Positions 42,114 to 51,223 of a stretch of DNA of 64,000 nucleotides are shown here, piece by piece (within the stretch, counting starts at the first letter, position 1; each line of letters opens with the position of its first letter). The position numbers and the translations under genes are program-made. This DNA comes from Phenylobacterium sp. (GTDB taxonomy: Bacteria > Pseudomonadota > Alphaproteobacteria > Caulobacterales > Caulobacteraceae). The stretch is from NCBI RefSeq assembly GCF_013911965.1, contig NZ_JACESE010000007.1:124001-188000 (forward strand), read 5' to 3'. The notes below the pieces were generated by a model. That model searched no databases. It was not told the origin of the DNA and saw only the letters and a program-made list of their open reading frames with translations.

Positions 42114-45074
42114 ATGGTTGGAAGTTCAGTGAAGGGGCGCCTGTTCGCCTCCAGCGTGATTGGCGGGGCGGCCCTGATGGCGACCTTCGCCGCGGCTCCG
42201 GCCAGCGCCCAGACGCCGGCGGCGGCCGAGCCGCAGGTGGTGGACGAGATCGTCGTCACCGGTTCGCGCATCCGGCGCGCCGAGACGACCACCGAGGCTC
42301 CGGTGACGGTCATCGACGCCCAGTCGATTTCCGAGCGCGGCTTCGTCTCCCCGGGTCAGGCGCTGAACGAAATGACCGCGGTCGTCCCGTCCTATCCGCA
42401 GGCTGACGGTTCGGGGGCGAGCTCGGGCAGCGGTCAGCAGTTCCCCAACCTCTTCGGCCTCGGCCCGGGCCGGACGCTGACCCTGGTGAACGGCCGCCGC
42501 TTCGTGACGTCCTCGCAAGGGCTGGGCGACCGGGTGGTGGACACCAACATCATCCCGACCGGCCTGATCGAGCGGATCGACGTGGTGCAGGCCGGCGGCG
42601 CCGCCGTCTACGGCTCCGACGCCATCGCCGGCGTGATCAACTACGTCCTGAAGGACAACTTCGAGGGGCTGGAACTCGACGCCTACTACGGCATCTCCTC
42701 GCGTGAGGACTATCCGCAGGGCAGCCTGCGCGTCACCGGCGGCAAGAACTTCCTGGACGACCGCGCCAACGTCGCGGTGAACCTGGAGTGGTCGAAGACC
42801 GACTCCCTGCTGAACTACGATCGCCCGATCTCCAACCTGGGCCGCCTGACGGCGACCAATCCGGCGAACACGGGGCCGAACGACGGCATCCCGGCGGTGA
42901 CCGAGGTGTTCAACGCCCGCTTCTGGGAGTTCAACTACAACGGCCTGCTGTTCACGCCCGCGCCGGCGCCCCGTCCGGATTTCATCTTCAGCCGGGCCGG
43001 CGTGCCGCAGCAGTTCAGCGCCGATGGCCAGTCGCTGATCCCCTACGACATCGGGACGCGGTTTGGCGTGCCCTTCGCGTCCGGCGGAGAGGGCTGGGAC
43101 TATCGCGAGATCTCCTCGTTGCGCACGGGCGTCGAGCGCTGGAGCGGCAATGTCATCGGGCATGTCGACCTGACCGACCGCATCCGCCTCTTCGGCGAGG
43201 CCATGTACGCCGAGGTCGAGGGGCGAAATCCGTACGGGACCTACTTCAGCACCACGATCTTGAACGGCGCGGCCACCGGCTTCGGCGCCATCCCGATCAG
43301 CCGCACCAACCCCTACCTCTCCGACTCGGTCCGTGCGGCGCTCGGCCCGGGCGGTCCGCCGCTGTACCTTTCCAAGGTCTGGGGCGATGACCTGCTGCCG
43401 ACGCGGGAAGTCCTCACCAACACCGAGACCTATCGCGTCCTGGCCGGCGTCGAGGGCGACTTCGACATCGGCGAACGCAACTTCTACTGGAGCGTCTCGG
43501 CCAGCCGCGGCCAGACCGAGGGCAAGGAAGAAGGCTGGGGCGTCATCACGGCCAACTTCAACAAGGCGGTCAACGCCGTGCGCGACAGCGCCGGCAACAT
43601 CGTCTGCGCGGTCAACGCCGACGCCGATCCGACCAACAACGACGCCGCCTGCGCGCCGCTGAACCCGTTCGGGGTGGGCAACGCCAGCTTCGAAGCGCGC
43701 AACTACGTGACCACGCCGATCGGCGAAGAGTTCCTGAACACCCAGGATGACTATCTCGCCACCCTGGGCGGCGAACTGTTCGACCTGCCGGCCGGCCCGG
43801 CCCAGTTCAGCGTGGCCTTCGAGCGCCGCGAAGAGTCGGCCAAGTTCACGCCGTCGGAAGCCGAGCAGCGCGGCCTCACGGGTTCGGGTGTGGCCACGGT
43901 CGCCCAGTCGGCCAGCTACAACACCAACGAATGGTCGGCCGAGGTGCTGGTGCCCGTCCTCGGCGGCGACTTCAGCCTGCCGTTCGCGCAGTCGGTCGAA
44001 CTGAACGGCGCCTATCGCTGGGTCGATCACTCCATCGCCGGCGAAGAGACCGTCTGGGGCGCGGGCCTGAAGTGGGAGGTCGTCGACGGCCTGACCTTCC
44101 GCGCCTCGAAGAGCCGCAACTTCCGTGCGCCGACGCTCGAGCAGCTGTTCGCACCCACCCGCGTGGCCCTGGGCTCCGTCGGCCAGGATCCCTGCGACTT
44201 CCGCTATATCAACGCCGGCCCGGCGCCTTCGGTGCGGCAGGCCAACTGCCAGGCCGAATGGACGGCGAACGGCTATGGCGACCTGACGCAGCACCAGAAC
44301 GACTCGACCAACTTCTCTTCGGCCAACGTCACCACCGGCGGCAACCGGGACCTGCAGAACGAGGTCTCCGACACGGTCACCTACGGCGTCGTCTTCCAGC
44401 CGAGCTTCGTTCCGGGCCTGACGATCGTCATCGACCGGGTCGAGGTGGATCTGACCGACGGTCTCTCGGCCTTCGCGCCGGAGAACTTCATGGCGACCTG
44501 CTATGACTCCACGGTTCGTCCGGACGAGATCTGCGCCACCTTCACCCGCAATGCGCAAGGCGATGTGATCTCGGCCCTGAACACCACCTTCAACGCCGGC
44601 CAGATCACCTATCGGGGTGAGGTCTACAACATCAACTACGCCTTCCCGCTGGGCCAGTTCTTCGGCGATCGCGACCTGGGCTCGATCGAGCTCAACGCCG
44701 AGGCCACCCACACGGCCAAGCTCGAGACCTCCGTCACGGGCTTCGACCTGACGCGGACCGACAATACGGTGGCGATCCCGGACTGGAGCGGCCGCTTCGA
44801 CGCCCGCTACCGCCGCGGTCCGCTGCGGGCGACCTACACGCTGAACTACCTCTCCGAGGTGCTCAGCGCCCAGGGCGACACCATCGAACAGCGCGAGCAC
44901 TGGCTGATCGACGCCAACATCCGCCACAGCCTGTCGGCCTCCTACGACTTCGGGACCTACGTGCTGCGCGGCGGGGTGAACAACTTCACCGACGAGGAGC
45001 CGTCCTACCCGACCCGCACCCACGGCGACATCATCGGTCGCTACTACTTCATGGGTGTGACCGCGCGGTTCTAA
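42114..45074 (+). CDS. Large TonB-dependent outer membrane receptor
   Basis: 986 aa. Signal ending AAAPASAQ, TonB-box-like VVDEIVVTGSRIRR at about residues 36-49, plug domain (ALNEMTAVVPSYPQ, GRTLTLVNGRRFV, VDTNIIPTGLIERIDVVQAGGAAVYGSDAIAGVINYVL in parts), then a long beta-barrel ending in YYFMGVTARF. The VDTNIIP...AAVYGSDAIAGVIN wording is that of the large receptors of Xanthomonads, Sphingomonads and Caulobacterales, many next to peptidases. The ATG at 42114 has GGGGG 7 nt upstream. It is followed by a strong terminator just before the cyclodeaminase genes. Substrate inferred to be a peptide. Confidence 0.95.
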   Translation: MVGSSVKGRLFASSVIGGAALMATFAAAPASAQTPAAAEPQVVDEIVVTGSRIRRAETTTEAPVTVIDAQSISERGFVSPGQALNEMTAVVPSYPQADGSGASSGSGQQFPNLFGLGPGRTLTLVNGRRFVTSSQGLGDRVVDTNIIPTGLIERIDVVQAGGAAVYGSDAIAGVINYVLKDNFEGLELDAYYGISSREDYPQGSLRVTGGKNFLDDRANVAVNLEWSKTDSLLNYDRPISNLGRLTATNPANTGPNDGIPAVTEVFNARFWEFNYNGLLFTPAPAPRPDFIFSRAGVPQQFSADGQSLIPYDIGTRFGVPFASGGEGWDYREISSLRTGVERWSGNVIGHVDLTDRIRLFGEAMYAEVEGRNPYGTYFSTTILNGAATGFGAIPISRTNPYLSDSVRAALGPGGPPLYLSKVWGDDLLPTREVLTNTETYRVLAGVEGDFDIGERNFYWSVSASRGQTEGKEEGWGVITANFNKAVNAVRDSAGNIVCAVNADADPTNNDAACAPLNPFGVGNASFEARNYVTTPIGEEFLNTQDDYLATLGGELFDLPAGPAQFSVAFERREESAKFTPSEAEQRGLTGSGVATVAQSASYNTNEWSAEVLVPVLGGDFSLPFAQSVELNGAYRWVDHSIAGEETVWGAGLKWEVVDGLTFRASKSRNFRAPTLEQLFAPTRVALGSVGQDPCDFRYINAGPAPSVRQANCQAEWTANGYGDLTQHQNDSTNFSSANVTTGGNRDLQNEVSDTVTYGVVFQPSFVPGLTIVIDRVEVDLTDGLSAFAPENFMATCYDSTVRPDEICATFTRNAQGDVISALNTTFNAGQITYRGEVYNINYAFPLGQFFGDRDLGSIELNAEATHTAKLETSVTGFDLTRTDNTVAIPDWSGRFDARYRRGPLRATYTLNYLSEVLSAQGDTIEQREHWLIDANIRHSLSASYDFGTYVLRGGVNNFTDEEPSYPTRTHGDIIGRYYFMGVTARF

Positions 45075-45118
45075 GAAGGAACGCAGGAGCCGGGTCCGTT
45101 CGCGCCCGGCTTCCCGCA

Positions 45119-45162
45119 GGGCGGCGCCTCCACCCCACGGCGGCGCCGCCCACGTCTTTTTT
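45119..45162 (+). terminator. Strong intrinsic terminator directly before the cyclodeaminase genes
   Basis: Perfect 10-bp stem GGGCGGCGCC (45119-45128) / GGCGCCGCCC (45142-45151), 13-nt loop, and six T at 45157-45162. The ribosome binding site GAGAGGGGG and the ATG at 45177 follow at once, leaving no room for a promoter after it. A weaker hairpin (AGCCGGG 45088-45094 / CCCGGCT 45105-45111) precedes it. Confidence 0.85.
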
Positions 45163-45176
45163 GAGAGGGGGCCTCG

Positions 45177-46118
45177 ATGACCGGCGCCGTGACCACGGCC
45201 GGCCTGCGGATCTGGGACGCCCAGGCGGTCCGCTCGGCCCTGACCTACGACGCGGCCATCCCGGTTGTGCGCCAGGCCATGGCGGCGCTCTCCTCGGGCG
45301 AGGTGCGCCAGCTTCTGCGCAGCTTCATCGGGCTGGGCGAGGGGCGGACCTTCGCCATCATGCCTGCCGCCCTCGACCGTCCGGCCGTCTTCGGCGCCAA
45401 GCTGGTCTCCGTCTTCGCCGACGGTCGCGGCCGGAAGAGCCATGAGGGGCTGGTCGTGCTCTTCTGCCTGGCCGACGCCGGCGAGGTGACCGCCATCCGC
45501 ACGGCCGCGGCCAGCGCGGCGGCGACCGACGCCCTGGCTCGCACGGGCGCGGCGCGTCTGGCCATTCTCGGGCTCGGTCGCCAGGCCGAGGCCCACATCG
45601 AGGCCATCTCCAAGGTCCGCGATCTGCGCGAGGTGCGCGTCTGGGGGCGCGACGCCGCCCGCGCCGGCGCCTTCGCAGACGCCGTCCGCAGCCGCACCGG
45701 CCTTTCGGTGACCGCCTATGCCGGCGCCCGCGAGGCCGTGGCCGGGGCCGACATCGTCTGCACGGTCAGCGCTGCGGCCGATCCGATCCTGGAAGGCGGC
45801 TGGGTCTCGCCCGGCGCCCACGTCAACCTGGTCGGCTCCAGCGGTCCGGCCCAGGCCGAGGCGGATGCCGAGCTGGTGGCGATGTCCCGCTTCATCGTCG
45901 ACCATCGCGAGCACGTCCTGGTCCATGGCGGCGAGTTCCTTCGCGCCAAGGCCGCCGGTCGGGTGGACGACGCCCACATCGCGGGTGAGATCGGCGAGGT
46001 CTATGCCCGCCGGCTCCCTGGCCGCACCTCGGCCGAGGAGATCACGGTCTACAAGTCGCTGGGTCACGCCGTGCAGGACCTGGCCTGCGTGGCATGGCTC
46101 GACGGGCGGAGGGACTGA
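45177..46118 (+). CDS. Ornithine cyclodeaminase / mu-crystallin family protein (copy 1)
   Basis: 313 aa. Rossmann oxidoreductase: FGAKLVSV with K75, RTAAASAAATDALAR, NAD(P) loop LAILGLGRQAEAH, TVSAAADPIL, and the C-terminal EEITVYKSLGHAVQDLA motif. The family covers ornithine cyclodeaminase, alanine dehydrogenase and ketimine reductases. The catalytic Asp region of true ornithine cyclodeaminase (VGxDxPGK) reads VGSSGPAQAE, so that reaction is unlikely; imine/ketimine reduction is more plausible (inference). It overlaps its paralogue by TGATG. Confidence 0.88.
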   Translation: MTGAVTTAGLRIWDAQAVRSALTYDAAIPVVRQAMAALSSGEVRQLLRSFIGLGEGRTFAIMPAALDRPAVFGAKLVSVFADGRGRKSHEGLVVLFCLADAGEVTAIRTAAASAAATDALARTGAARLAILGLGRQAEAHIEAISKVRDLREVRVWGRDAARAGAFADAVRSRTGLSVTAYAGAREAVAGADIVCTVSAAADPILEGGWVSPGAHVNLVGSSGPAQAEADAELVAMSRFIVDHREHVLVHGGEFLRAKAAGRVDDAHIAGEIGEVYARRLPGRTSAEEITVYKSLGHAVQDLACVAWLDGRRD

Positions 46119-47065
46119 TGCGCGTCATCGATCGCGACGAGGTGCGTGCGCGCCTGACCTATGAGGTCTGCATCCCGCTCGTGCGCCAGGCGATGATCGC
46201 CTTCTCGCGCGGCCAGACGCGCCAGCTGCTGCGTTCGATCATCCCCCTGGGCGAGGGGCGCGCCTTCGGCGTCATGCCGGGCGCGCTCGGGGAGCGCGCC
46301 GTCTTCGGCGCCAAGCTGGTCAGCGTCTATCCGGAGAACTTCGCGAAGGGGCGGCAGTCGCACCAGGGGGTGGTGGTCCTGTTCGACGGCGAGCACGGTC
46401 GCCCCGTCTGCGTCGCCCATGCGGGCGAGATCACCGCCATCCGCACCGCGGCCGCCAGCGCCGTGGCCACCGACGCGCTCGCCCGCCCGGACGCCACACG
46501 GCTGGCCATTCTCGGCTATGGCGAGCAGGCCCACACCCACGCCCACGCCATCGCCAAGGTGCGGCCGCTGTCGTCCATCACCGTCTGGGGGCGCTCGCCC
46601 GATCGCGCCTCGGCCTTCGCCGCGCGACTCTGGCACGAGCTTGGCGTCTGTACGCGGCCCTATGTGACCGCGCAGGAAGCGGTCGCGGACGCCGACATCA
46701 TCTGCACCGTCACCGGCGCCGCCGAGCCGATCCTGATGGGGCGCTGGGTGAGGCCCGGCGCGCATGTGAATCTCGTCGGCTCCAGCTATGCCGGACCGGC
46801 GGAGGCCGACGAAGACCTGGTGGCGGGCTCGCGCTTCATCGCCGACAGCCGCGAGGGCGTCCTGGCCCAGGGGGCGGAGTTCCTGAACGCCAAGGCGAGC
46901 GGCCGGGTGGACGACGACCATGTCGTCGGCGAAATCGGTCAGGTCCTGGCGGGCGACCTTGCCGGTCGGCGTTCGGCGGAGGAGATCACCGTCTACAAGT
47001 CACTCGGCCACATCGTTCAGGACCTGGCGGCCGCCGAGGCCCTCTATCGCAGCGGGGAGAGCTGA
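46118..47065 (+). CDS. Ornithine cyclodeaminase / mu-crystallin family protein (copy 2)
   Basis: 315 aa, clearly a tandem paralogue of the preceding gene: RQLLRSIIPLGEGRAFGVMPGAL, VFGAKLVSVYP, EITAIRTAAASAVATDALARP, LAILGYGEQAHTHA and EEITVYKSLGHIVQDLA align without large gaps (segments shortened here). The Asp site reads VGSSYAGPAEAD. Probably works with copy 1, as a heterodimer or on a related substrate (inference). The TGATG overlap fixes the start; the amidohydrolase begins at once after the stop with GTG. Confidence 0.88.
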   Translation: MRVIDRDEVRARLTYEVCIPLVRQAMIAFSRGQTRQLLRSIIPLGEGRAFGVMPGALGERAVFGAKLVSVYPENFAKGRQSHQGVVVLFDGEHGRPVCVAHAGEITAIRTAAASAVATDALARPDATRLAILGYGEQAHTHAHAIAKVRPLSSITVWGRSPDRASAFAARLWHELGVCTRPYVTAQEAVADADIICTVTGAAEPILMGRWVRPGAHVNLVGSSYAGPAEADEDLVAGSRFIADSREGVLAQGAEFLNAKASGRVDDDHVVGEIGQVLAGDLAGRRSAEEITVYKSLGHIVQDLAAAEALYRSGES

Positions 47066-48439
47066 GTGCTCCGCCTATCGCCCCTGGCCCTGTCGCTGGC
47101 CGCCCTGTCCCTCTGCGCCTGCGCCACGCAAGGTCCGGCGCCGGCGCCGGCCGCCGCGGCCGGCGAGCCGCCCAAGGCGCTGACCCAGAGCGACCCGCCG
47201 TTCGCCTCCAGCTACAGGCCGGCCGACGCGCCGCCGGTGGCCATCGTCAACGCCGTCATCCTGACCGGCGCGGGTGAGAAGATCGCCAGGGGCGCCCTGA
47301 TCGTGCGCGACGGGCGCATCGCCGAGGTCGGCGCGGACGTGACGCCGCCGGCCGGCATGCGGGTGATCGACGCCGGCGGACGCTTTCTGACGCCGGGCAT
47401 CGTCGACCCCCACGCCCATATCGGCGTCGGCTCCAGCCCGACCGAGGCCAATGGCGACGGCTCCAACGAGTCCGGCCCCAATCCTGGCGGCGTCTGGGTG
47501 GAGCATTCGGTCTGGCCGCAGGATCCGATGTTCGAACGCGCCCTGCAGGCGGGCGTCACCACCATCCAGATTCTCCCGGGCTCGGCCAATCTGTTCAACG
47601 GCCGGACGGTGGTCGTGAAGAACGTGCCGGCGCTTTCGCCCCAGCAGATGAAGTTCCCCGGGGCGCCCTACGGCGTGAAGATCGCCTGCGGCGAGAACCC
47701 CACCGGCGGTCCGGGCAAGCCCAGCACCCGCGCCGGCTCCATGCAGGCCTATCGAAAGACGTGGGCCGCGGCGCGCGCCTACGCCGCCAAGCCCGGCGCC
47801 GAGGATCCGGCGATGGAGACCCTGGCCGGTGCGCTCAAGGGCGATATCAAGGTCCACATCCACTGCTACCGCGCCGACGAGATGCTGCAGATGATCGAGC
47901 TCTCCCACGAGTTCGGCTTCAAGATCGCGGCCTTCCACCACGCGCTGGAGGCCTTCAAGATCGCGCCCAGGCTGGTCGAGGAGGACATCGCCGTCGTCAC
48001 CTGGGCCGGCGACTGGTTCGGCTACAAGATGGAGGCCTTCGACTCCATCGTGGAGAACGCCGCCTTCGTCGAGGCCGCGGGCGGGGTCGTGGCCATGCAC
48101 TCCGACAATGTCGCCCTGATGCAGCATCTGAACCAGGAGGCTGCCCGCGCGCTCGCCGCCGGGCAGGCGGCGGGCCTGCCGGTGACCGAGGAAGACGCCA
48201 TCGCCTGGGTGACCTCCCAGCCGGCCAAGATCCTCGGCGTCGACGGCGAAACCGGCTCGCTGGAACCCGGCAAGGCGGCGGACCTCGTGCTGTGGGACAA
48301 GGATCCGCTCAGCGTCTATTCGCGCGCCGATCTGGTCTTCATCGACGGCGTTCTGCTCTACGACCGCAGCGCCGCGCCCGAGACGCCGCGTTCGGACTTC
48401 GAGCTCGGCGTCCGCAAGCCGCCGGAGTTCCAGCCGTGA
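47066..48439 (+). CDS. Exported lipoprotein amidohydrolase (imidazolonepropionase-like/dipeptidase type)
   Basis: 457 aa. Signal with LSLCAC lipobox (lipidation Cys near 17-19), so membrane-anchored in the periplasm. Amidohydrolase barrel with metal ligands: HAH in DPHAHIG, candidate Lys in YGVKIACGEN, His in VHIHCYRADEM and AFHHALEAF, Asp in AMHSDN. The C-terminal LEPGKAADLVLWDKDPL is the family ending. Related exported proteins of Caulobacter cleave Xaa-Pro or Xaa-Arg/Lys dipeptides. GTG start directly after the previous stop; overlaps the next gene by GTGA. Confidence 0.88.
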   Translation: MLRLSPLALSLAALSLCACATQGPAPAPAAAAGEPPKALTQSDPPFASSYRPADAPPVAIVNAVILTGAGEKIARGALIVRDGRIAEVGADVTPPAGMRVIDAGGRFLTPGIVDPHAHIGVGSSPTEANGDGSNESGPNPGGVWVEHSVWPQDPMFERALQAGVTTIQILPGSANLFNGRTVVVKNVPALSPQQMKFPGAPYGVKIACGENPTGGPGKPSTRAGSMQAYRKTWAAARAYAAKPGAEDPAMETLAGALKGDIKVHIHCYRADEMLQMIELSHEFGFKIAAFHHALEAFKIAPRLVEEDIAVVTWAGDWFGYKMEAFDSIVENAAFVEAAGGVVAMHSDNVALMQHLNQEAARALAAGQAAGLPVTEEDAIAWVTSQPAKILGVDGETGSLEPGKAADLVLWDKDPLSVYSRADLVFIDGVLLYDRSAAPETPRSDFELGVRKPPEFQP

Positions 48440-49725
48440 TCGCCCGCCTGCTGGCTGTACTGATCCTCGCCGTCGCGGCGCCGGCCGCCGCCGAGACCCT
48501 GGCCATCGTCGATGCGCGCCTCGTCACCCTCGGGCCGGCCGGCGACATCGCCAAGGGGACGATCGTCCTGCGCGACGGGCGCATCGCCGCCCTGGGGCGC
48601 GACGTGCGGCCGCCGGCGGGGGCGAGGATCATCGAGGGCGCAGGTCTGACCGTCACCCCCGGCCTCGTCGCGACCGTCACGCCGCTCGGCCTGAACGACC
48701 TGATCGGCAGCGGCTGGCCGGGCCTGACCTCCAGCGCCGACCGCCTCAGCGCGGGTTTCAGCATTGCGGCCGACTACAACCCCGACAACGTCCAGATCCC
48801 CGAGGCGCGGGTGGAGGGCGTCACCCGCGCCGTCGTCACGCCAAATCCGCCGCCGGCCTCCAAGAGCGGCGGCCGCAAGGCGTTCGCCGGCCAGGCCGCC
48901 CTGGTCAGCCTGGGCGAGGGGCGGCCGCCGATCCTGGACGCCGCCGTCGCCGTCGTCGCTTCCGGCGGGGACGCCGGCGCAGCTGCGGCCGGGGGCGGGC
49001 GAGGGGCCTGGCGCACCCTGGTGTCCGAACAGCTCGCGCTCGCCCGGCTCCACGCCCGCACGCCGGGCGCCGTCACCCCCGACAGGCTGGAGGCGCTCTC
49101 CCTCTCGCAGGCCGATCTGGAAGCGCTCAGGCCCGTCGTCGCCGGTCGCGCGCCCTTGCTCGTGGAGGCCAACCGCGCGGCGGACATCGCCATGGTGCTG
49201 GACCTGGCGCGCGCCGAGAAGGTCCGGGTGATCCTGTCGGGCGCCGCAGACGCCTGGCGGCTGGCCGACGAAATCGCCGCCGCCGGCGTTCCCGTCGTGC
49301 TCGACGCCGAGGAGAACCAGGCCTTCACCTTCGAGACGGTCAACGCGACCTACGAGAACGCCGCCATCCTGCACGCCGCCGGCGTCAAGATCGCCTTCAA
49401 GCCCGGCATCGCCCGCATCGTCTTCCTGATCCGCACGCCGCGGTTCCTGGCCGGCCGCACCGTCCGCTACGGCCTGCCGTGGGAGGCCGCCCTGGCGGCG
49501 ATCACCCGCAACCCGGCGGAGATGTTCGGCTATGCCGACGAAGCCGGAACCCTGGAGGTGGGCAAGGCCGCCGACCTCGTCGTCTGGAGCGGCGATCCGC
49601 TGGAGACCCGCACGGTGGCCCGCCACGTCGTCATCGGCGGCGAAGTCCAGCCTCTGACCTCGCGCAGCCGCCTGCTGCGTGACCGCTACATCGAGGATGT
49701 GCGCGCAGCCGCCGCCGCACGTTAG
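48436..49725 (+). CDS. Amidohydrolase-fold protein lacking metal ligands (probable pseudoenzyme)
   Basis: 429 aa with signal peptide (LILAVAAPAAAET). N-terminal composite beta domain and C-terminal GTLEVGKAADLVVWSGDPLE are as in amidohydrolases, but the HxH site reads TPGLVATVTPLG and the only three His (in LHART, LHAAG and RHVVI) are not at ligand positions; the usual Lys, two His and Asp also cannot be found. It follows an intact homologue with a 4-bp overlap. A partner or scaffold role is inference; a catalytically altered enzyme is the alternative. Confidence 0.82.
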   Translation: MIARLLAVLILAVAAPAAAETLAIVDARLVTLGPAGDIAKGTIVLRDGRIAALGRDVRPPAGARIIEGAGLTVTPGLVATVTPLGLNDLIGSGWPGLTSSADRLSAGFSIAADYNPDNVQIPEARVEGVTRAVVTPNPPPASKSGGRKAFAGQAALVSLGEGRPPILDAAVAVVASGGDAGAAAAGGGRGAWRTLVSEQLALARLHARTPGAVTPDRLEALSLSQADLEALRPVVAGRAPLLVEANRAADIAMVLDLARAEKVRVILSGAADAWRLADEIAAAGVPVVLDAEENQAFTFETVNATYENAAILHAAGVKIAFKPGIARIVFLIRTPRFLAGRTVRYGLPWEAALAAITRNPAEMFGYADEAGTLEVGKAADLVVWSGDPLETRTVARHVVIGGEVQPLTSRSRLLRDRYIEDVRAAAAAR

Positions 49726-49738
49726 AGGGACCTGCATC

Positions 49739-51211
49739 ATGAGACTGACCCGCCGCGCCCTCACAGGCGGCCTGACGCTCGGCCTGGCGACCACGAGCCT
49801 CGCCGTCGGGCGCGCCTGGTCGGCCGAGCCCCTGGCGCCTGAACCGGCCGTGATCCGAGGCGAGGCGAAGGCCGGCGGCCGGACGGTGGCCTACCGCGCC
49901 GTGGCCGCCGAGACGGTGCTGCCCGGTCCGGACGGAGCGCCGGAGGCGACCCTCTTCTCCACCGCCTATTTCGCCGAGGGCGAGGATGCGGCGGCGCGGC
50001 CGGTGACCTTCTTCTTCAACGGCGGTCCGGGCGCCGCCACCATCGACCTGCGCGAGGGCCTGGCGCCGGTCCACACCCGCAACGCTGCGGGCCGGGGCTT
50101 CCGGCTGGCCGACAATCCCGACACCCTGATCGACGCCAGCGACCTCGTCTTCGTCGATCCCGGCGGCATCGGCTACAGCCGCTTTCTGAAGCCTGGCGTC
50201 GCCGCCCGCTACTGGGGCGTCGACGAGGACGCCCGCGCCGTGGCCGATTTCATCGCCATCTGGCTGAAGGCCAACGGCCGCGAGGCCTCGCCGAAGTACC
50301 TGGTGGGCGAGAGCTATGCCGGGATCCGCGTCGGCATGGTCGCCGAGCGGATGGCGCGGCTGCCGGAACCGGTCCGTTTCGACGGCGTCGTCCTGGTTTC
50401 GCCCTCCACCGGCACGCGGGGCGCGAAGGATCTCGCCGCCGCCGCCGATCCGGCCGTCCGCGCCCTGCCGAGCCAGGCGGCGACGGCGCTCTACTACGGC
50501 AAGTCGGCCCATGCGGGCGCAGAGCCGGCCGTCCTGGCCGAGGCTGCGCGCGGCTGGGCCGAGGGCGACTACGCCCGCGCGCTTGCGAAAGGCGAAACGA
50601 TCTCCCCGGCTCTGAGCGCCAAGGTGGCGCGCGAACTCTCCGGCTATCTGGGCCTGCCGGAGGCCCAGATCCTCGCCGCAGATCTGCGGATTCCCATGGA
50701 CCGCTTCATCCGCGAACTCCTGGCCGAACGGGAGGCGCGTATCGGCCTGTCGGACGCCCGCGCCCACGCGCCGTACTTCGTCACCGACGTGCAGCGGCCG
50801 CCCTATGACGATCCGTCCACCTCGCCCTATACGCTGACCTACAACCTGACCGAGGCGGTGGAGCATCTCTATCGTCAGGTCTTCGGCTACAGGCCGCTGG
50901 GCCCCTATGTGCGGCTCTCCTACGAGGCCAACGGCGGCTGGAACCACGAGGTCGAAGGCGGCCCCCGCGCCATGCCGCTCGTCTTCAAGGAGCTGATGGC
51001 GGCCGACCCGGACCTGCGGGTCAGCCTGATGCTGGGCTGCTACGACCTCAACATTCCCTATGCCGGGCCGCTGAACGAGTATCTGGCGGCCGACCTGCCG
51101 AGCGACCGGTTCGCCCACCGCCTGTTCGAGGCGGGCCACTCCATCTTCTCCGACCCCGTCGGCCGGCGCCAGGCGAGCGCCGACCTGCGGACCTTCGTTC
51201 AGGCGGGGTGA
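49739..51211 (+). CDS. Exported S10 serine carboxypeptidase-like protein (paralogue B)
   Basis: 490 aa. Signal MRLTRRALTGGLTLGLATTS with twin Arg, Tat-like. FNGGPGAATIDLREG at the oxyanion loop (usual GSS replaced by GAA), nucleophile S192 in VGESYAGIRVG, Asp in GCYDLNIPYAG, His in EAGHSIFSD. The frame is open to 49679, but the ATG at 49739 gives the signal peptide. Starts 13 bp after the amidohydrolase; last plus-strand gene before the convergent paralogue C. Confidence 0.9.
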   Translation: MRLTRRALTGGLTLGLATTSLAVGRAWSAEPLAPEPAVIRGEAKAGGRTVAYRAVAAETVLPGPDGAPEATLFSTAYFAEGEDAAARPVTFFFNGGPGAATIDLREGLAPVHTRNAAGRGFRLADNPDTLIDASDLVFVDPGGIGYSRFLKPGVAARYWGVDEDARAVADFIAIWLKANGREASPKYLVGESYAGIRVGMVAERMARLPEPVRFDGVVLVSPSTGTRGAKDLAAAADPAVRALPSQAATALYYGKSAHAGAEPAVLAEAARGWAEGDYARALAKGETISPALSAKVARELSGYLGLPEAQILAADLRIPMDRFIRELLAEREARIGLSDARAHAPYFVTDVQRPPYDDPSTSPYTLTYNLTEAVEHLYRQVFGYRPLGPYVRLSYEANGGWNHEVEGGPRAMPLVFKELMAADPDLRVSLMLGCYDLNIPYAGPLNEYLAADLPSDRFAHRLFEAGHSIFSDPVGRRQASADLRTFVQAG

Positions 51212-51223
51212 GACGGGCCGGCC

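Noticed and set aside
42126-46067. Very long open frame (over 1300 codons) on the minus strand
   Set aside because: It is antisense to the TonB receptor and cyclodeaminase genes; composition is Arg/Gly/Val-rich low complexity with no domain, a high-G+C shadow.
45177-47065. Proline-forming ornithine cyclodeaminase as a firm name
   Set aside because: The catalytic Asp region is changed in both copies, so only the family name is given.
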